In this document: positions 61,658 through 64,000 of the stretch, in pieces
How positions within the stretch are numbered: position 1 is the first letter of the stretch
Layout of the letters: every line of letters begins with the position of its first letter
From: Oscillospiraceae bacterium
Lineage (GTDB): Bacteria; Bacillota; Clostridia; Oscillospirales; SIG627
DNA: 64,000 nt
Direction of reading: 5' to 3'
NCBI GenBank assembly: GCA_015064635.1
Contig: SVRV01000001.1
Location: forward strand, 1-64,000
The notes under the pieces: model-generated
What the model was told of the DNA's origin: nothing
The model's input: the letters and a program-made list of their open reading frames with translations, nothing else
Database searches by the model: none
Position numbers and translations under genes: made by a program

Positions 61658-63418
61658 TTATTTTACCACTGCTCCGCCCCATTCGATAGCTGTGAAGCCT
61701 TCACGCTCGGGGGATGTGAGTATTTGTTCTTCGATTTCCACATATTCGTCAAGCACCTTGTATGCCATAAACACACGGATAAGGGTGTCGGGTGCGGGCG
61801 TTATGTCAAGCCTTGCCGATTCGGTGTAAGCCTCACTCTGGAATGAGATGAGATTGTACTCGTTTTTCTCCATGAGAGGCAACCAATAAACTATAAACTC
61901 ACAGGCTTCACGGCGGTTGAGTCCAAGCAAAGGAAGTGCGTATTCAAAAAACTTCGCCGTATCACTGCCTTTTATACAAAAGCCCTTTGAAAAATCATAC
62001 TCTGCACGAGTCACACCTTCCCAATAAAGGTAATTGTAGGTCTGACCACTCTCATCTGTAAGTGTGCCATCGGGGCTTGCCACAACACTCCAGCCGTTAT
62101 TATATGCGGGATAAGTGCAGGTAAATCTGCCGTTGAGTGAGAGTTTCACATCTACCTTTGTTTCCTTTTCGGGATAGAGATATATAACAGGCTTTTCGGG
62201 TTCGGCAATTTCCTCAAAATAATCCTTTACACCTTCGATTATTTTAATTATGTTTCCACGGTTGTCTATGACAAAGGTAGCCTTTTCGCCATTGGTGTTT
62301 TCACCCGCAACAGTGATTCTCCACAAGCCTTCACAGAAGTAGAAGTCAACTTCGGCAGCTTCATATGTTGAGCCTGCTTTCTGCCTTGCGATCCTTACAG
62401 CCTCAGCCTCGTCGATATAGCCTTCGCCAACCTTAAGGGTTGCCAGAATCTCCATTGCCTCGTCACCGTATTCGCTCCACCATGCCTTACCATCATTGAT
62501 AATGGCATAATCTCCGTATGTGCCGAGAATATTAATAAAGTCCCAGACCTCGCCGCCGTCATACGTGCCCATTCGTGCACTGTATCTGCCAAGGTCATAT
62601 TCTTCTCCCACAAGACCTGTTCCGCAAACTCCGAAAAGCTCATAAAAGCCTATTCTGAGCTTGTTTTTCTCATGCCCCGATGGATAGATATTTACCGAAA
62701 ATTCAACACTTTCTTCGTTATCCGTAATGTCATACTCCCAGCCCTCTTTCAAGGTGACGGAAATATTGCCGAAGCCTTTTTCGTAAAAAACCTCGGTGGT
62801 CTTCTCTGTTACATCCTTGCCGTTGAGAAGCACCGTTATGCTGTCCGCATCCTTGACATCAACACCCGCCTCGGGCTCGATCAGAATATGCCATTCTGCC
62901 ATATCATCTGTGCCCACTTCGGGAACAATAGTTTTTATTTCAACCGTCATCTCTCCATCAAGAGTGCTCACGCCTTCAACCTCGTGACGAATCGAACCGC
63001 TTCCCTCTTCAAGAAGCACCATTATAAGTATTTGAGATTCAAAATATTTTTCATCATACTTGTCACATGCATCAAGAAAGCCGATGGTGGAATCCGAGTA
63101 GATTGTACCCGTCCGTCTTTCAAGGGAATATTTGTGACGATTTGCTTCATAGTAAGCCTGAAGCTCATCTGTTGAGCGGATAAGTGTTACAACGGGATAT
63201 TTCACATCATCATGGTAGCCGTCTGTACGGATGTATTGAGCCTCAAACGAACACTTCTTAGGAGGTGCCTTTTCCTCTGTCTTTTCCGCCACATCTTCGT
63301 TTTCTGTCTTTTCCGTTGTATCTGTTTTCGGAACAGGCTCTATTTTATCGGATGTACAGGAAACAAAGCAAAAAGCAAGAACAAAAGCTAAAATCAGCAA
63401 AATACATATTTTTTTCAT
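61658..63418 (-). CDS. Multidomain lipoprotein of unknown function
   Basis: A 586-residue lipoprotein with signal MKKICILLILAFVLAF and lipobox FVSC (Cys near 21). After a Glu/Lys linker, the first domain (about 55-180, CSFEAQYIRTDGY...PVVTLIRSTDELQAYYEAN...ILIMVLLEEGSGSIRHEV) resembles PrcB-C-type protease-complex-associated domains. A PepSY-like stretch follows (EAVRIARQKAGSTYEAAEVDFYFCEGLWRITV...VIDNRGNIIKI, about 340-400). The C-terminal region begins KPVIYLYPEKETKVDVKLSLNG and continues GWSVVASPDGTL...YNYLYWEG, a module I recognise as recurrent in Firmicute lipoproteins but cannot name. AAAGGGAG precedes the ATG. It is co-transcribed with the serpin, so an extracellular protease-related role is plausible. 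Confidence 0.7.
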   Translation of the reverse strand: MKKICILLILAFVLAFCFVSCTSDKIEPVPKTDTTEKTENEDVAEKTEEKAPPKKCSFEAQYIRTDGYHDDVKYPVVTLIRSTDELQAYYEANRHKYSLERRTGTIYSDSTIGFLDACDKYDEKYFESQILIMVLLEEGSGSIRHEVEGVSTLDGEMTVEIKTIVPEVGTDDMAEWHILIEPEAGVDVKDADSITVLLNGKDVTEKTTEVFYEKGFGNISVTLKEGWEYDITDNEESVEFSVNIYPSGHEKNKLRIGFYELFGVCGTGLVGEEYDLGRYSARMGTYDGGEVWDFINILGTYGDYAIINDGKAWWSEYGDEAMEILATLKVGEGYIDEAEAVRIARQKAGSTYEAAEVDFYFCEGLWRITVAGENTNGEKATFVIDNRGNIIKIIEGVKDYFEEIAEPEKPVIYLYPEKETKVDVKLSLNGRFTCTYPAYNNGWSVVASPDGTLTDESGQTYNYLYWEGVTRAEYDFSKGFCIKGSDTAKFFEYALPLLGLNRREACEFIVYWLPLMEKNEYNLISFQSEAYTESARLDITPAPDTLIRVFMAYKVLDEYVEIEEQILTSPEREGFTAIEWGGAVVK

Positions 63419-63461
63419 GTCAGACTCCCTTTCTTGTTTGTATTTGTCCCTTTAGACGGAA

Positions 63462-63490
63462 AATATAAAAATTTGTTCCAAAAAATTCAA
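63462..63490 (-). promoter_or_regulatory. Promoter of the lipoprotein-serpin operon
   Basis: TTGAAT (63485-63490), 17 bp, TATATT (63462-63467) on the minus strand. Confidence 0.75.
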
Positions 63491-63511
63491 AATATGTTTT
63501 CGGGAGTAATA

Positions 63512-63547
63512 AAGGGGAGTGTGCTTGTTTAAAAGCATCCTCCCCTT
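63512..63547 (-). terminator. Terminator of the gene running off the right edge
   Basis: GGGGAG.ATGCTT...AAGCA.ACTCCCC stem (63514-63545 core), followed by TTTATT on the minus strand, just behind the stop at 63557. Confidence 0.82.
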
Positions 63548-63556
63548 CTAAAAAGA

Positions 63557-64000
63557 TTATTTGATTTCCTTGCCTGTAAAGCCAAAGGTTACCTGTGCAC
63601 GAGGTGTCATGCGGTTAAGAGACTTGGCGGTAAGCTCTGCTGTGAACTTTCCGCGAGGAACCTTGATGCTGCCCGAGAACCAAATAGGTCTCTCGTTGCC
63701 GTAACGGTCAAGCACCTTTGCCTCTTTTCCGTCGAACTCGATAAAGTCTGTTGACTTGAGCTCACATTCGAAGGTAACAACCTGGTCGCCCACCTTGAGA
63801 GTTGGGTTCTTAAGCATATCATATACATGCTCACAAGCGGTAATAGATGACATTCTGACCCCTGTCATATCACCAAGAGTGTCAATGTCAATACCGGTTG
63901 TTCTGTCATGGTTGAGTCCCGAACGGAAGATTGCATAGTTGCCCTGGTCGGGGAATGCTCTGTCGGGTCTTTCGCCGTTGTCGGATTCGATGAAGATAAA
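63557..64000 (-). CDS. C-terminal part of an unidentified protein (5' end outside the window)
   Basis: The frame is open from 64000 to the stop at 63557, giving 148 residues. The Met at 63868 is internal: the preceding 44 codons (FIFIESDNGERPDRAFPDQGNYAIFR...) read on smoothly in frame and no ribosome site precedes that ATG. The visible part has a mixed segment DQGNYAIFRSGLNHDRTTGIDIDTLGDMTG and a beta-strand-rich end (VGDQVVTFECELKSTDFIEFDG...IKVPRGKFTAELTAKSL), like a C-terminal beta-sandwich of a larger enzyme. I do not recognise the family. A terminator follows, so it is the last gene of its transcript. Confidence 0.7.
   Translation of the reverse strand, partial: FIFIESDNGERPDRAFPDQGNYAIFRSGLNHDRTTGIDIDTLGDMTGVRMSSITACEHVYDMLKNPTLKVGDQVVTFECELKSTDFIEFDGKEAKVLDRYGNERPIWFSGSIKVPRGKFTAELTAKSLNRMTPRAQVTFGFTGKEIK

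Overview
The window is a chromosomal segment of a low-GC, Gram-positive anaerobe of the class Clostridia, probably an uncultured gut lineage near Oscillospiraceae/Acutalibacteraceae. The class call rests on the rpoB-rpoC-rpsL-rpsG-fusA-tuf order, consensus TTGACA-17-TATAAT promoters with AGGAGG ribosome sites, a T-box in front of pheST, tandem S-layer-homology (SLH) proteins and PrsA-like lipoproteins behind mfd. The family-level call is a guess. Layout: 0.2-12.5 kb is the transcription/translation core on the minus strand. 12.8-14.4 kb holds two overlapping TIM-barrel sugar isomerase-like genes. 14.5-20.3 kb is mfd followed by two secreted foldase-like lipoproteins. 20.4-23.2 kb, on the plus strand, holds a TPR protein, a DUF4037 nucleotidyltransferase-fold protein and a glucuronoyl-esterase-like hydrolase. 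23.2-25.4 kb is an accessory patch with a broken XRE regulator, a YdeI-family gene and a four-helix-bundle (S23/Avd family) gene flanked by two arrays of tiny hairpins. Then come tRNA-Glu and tRNA-Met, pheST with its T-box, an acyl-CoA synthetase-like gene, and a DUF1836 gene trailed by a third hairpin field. 32.5-49.7 kb is a surface-protein cluster: a 2431-residue secreted modular protein and three paralogous SLH proteins. 49.9-53.2 kb is a CapA-like phosphoesterase, a HAD-IIA phosphatase and a D-2-hydroxyacid dehydrogenase. 53.4-63.5 kb encodes membrane and cell-surface proteins: a receptor-like Ser/Thr kinase with Ig-like domains and a C-terminal DUF6273 domain, a SpoIID/peptidoglycan-binding protein, a DUF421 membrane protein, a serpin lipoprotein with an LprI-like tail and another lipoprotein. 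A truncated gene runs off the right edge. The strongest unusual signals are these. (1) Arrays of mini-hairpins with a 20-25 bp period: the palindrome arms change from unit to unit while a short linker is constant, the reverse of a CRISPR. Each array has its own linker (TATATCATCA, TATGGAAT, ATGAAAT, ACTTCAYT). (2) The last 46 codons of the kinase's extracellular domain are 65% GC, and 40 of 46 end in C or T. This is the codon signature of a diversity-generating-retroelement variable region, and hairpins follow the stop, but no reverse transcriptase or template repeat lies in the window. (3) An identical 18-mer sits 14 bp upstream of the -35 box of two S-layer genes, and helically phased TGTTACA heptamers lie between an S-layer gene and the capA operon. 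(4) A 300-bp imperfect palindrome lies between two S-layer genes. (5) A serpin is fused to an LprI-like domain. All calls were made by reading the sequence; no database search was run.
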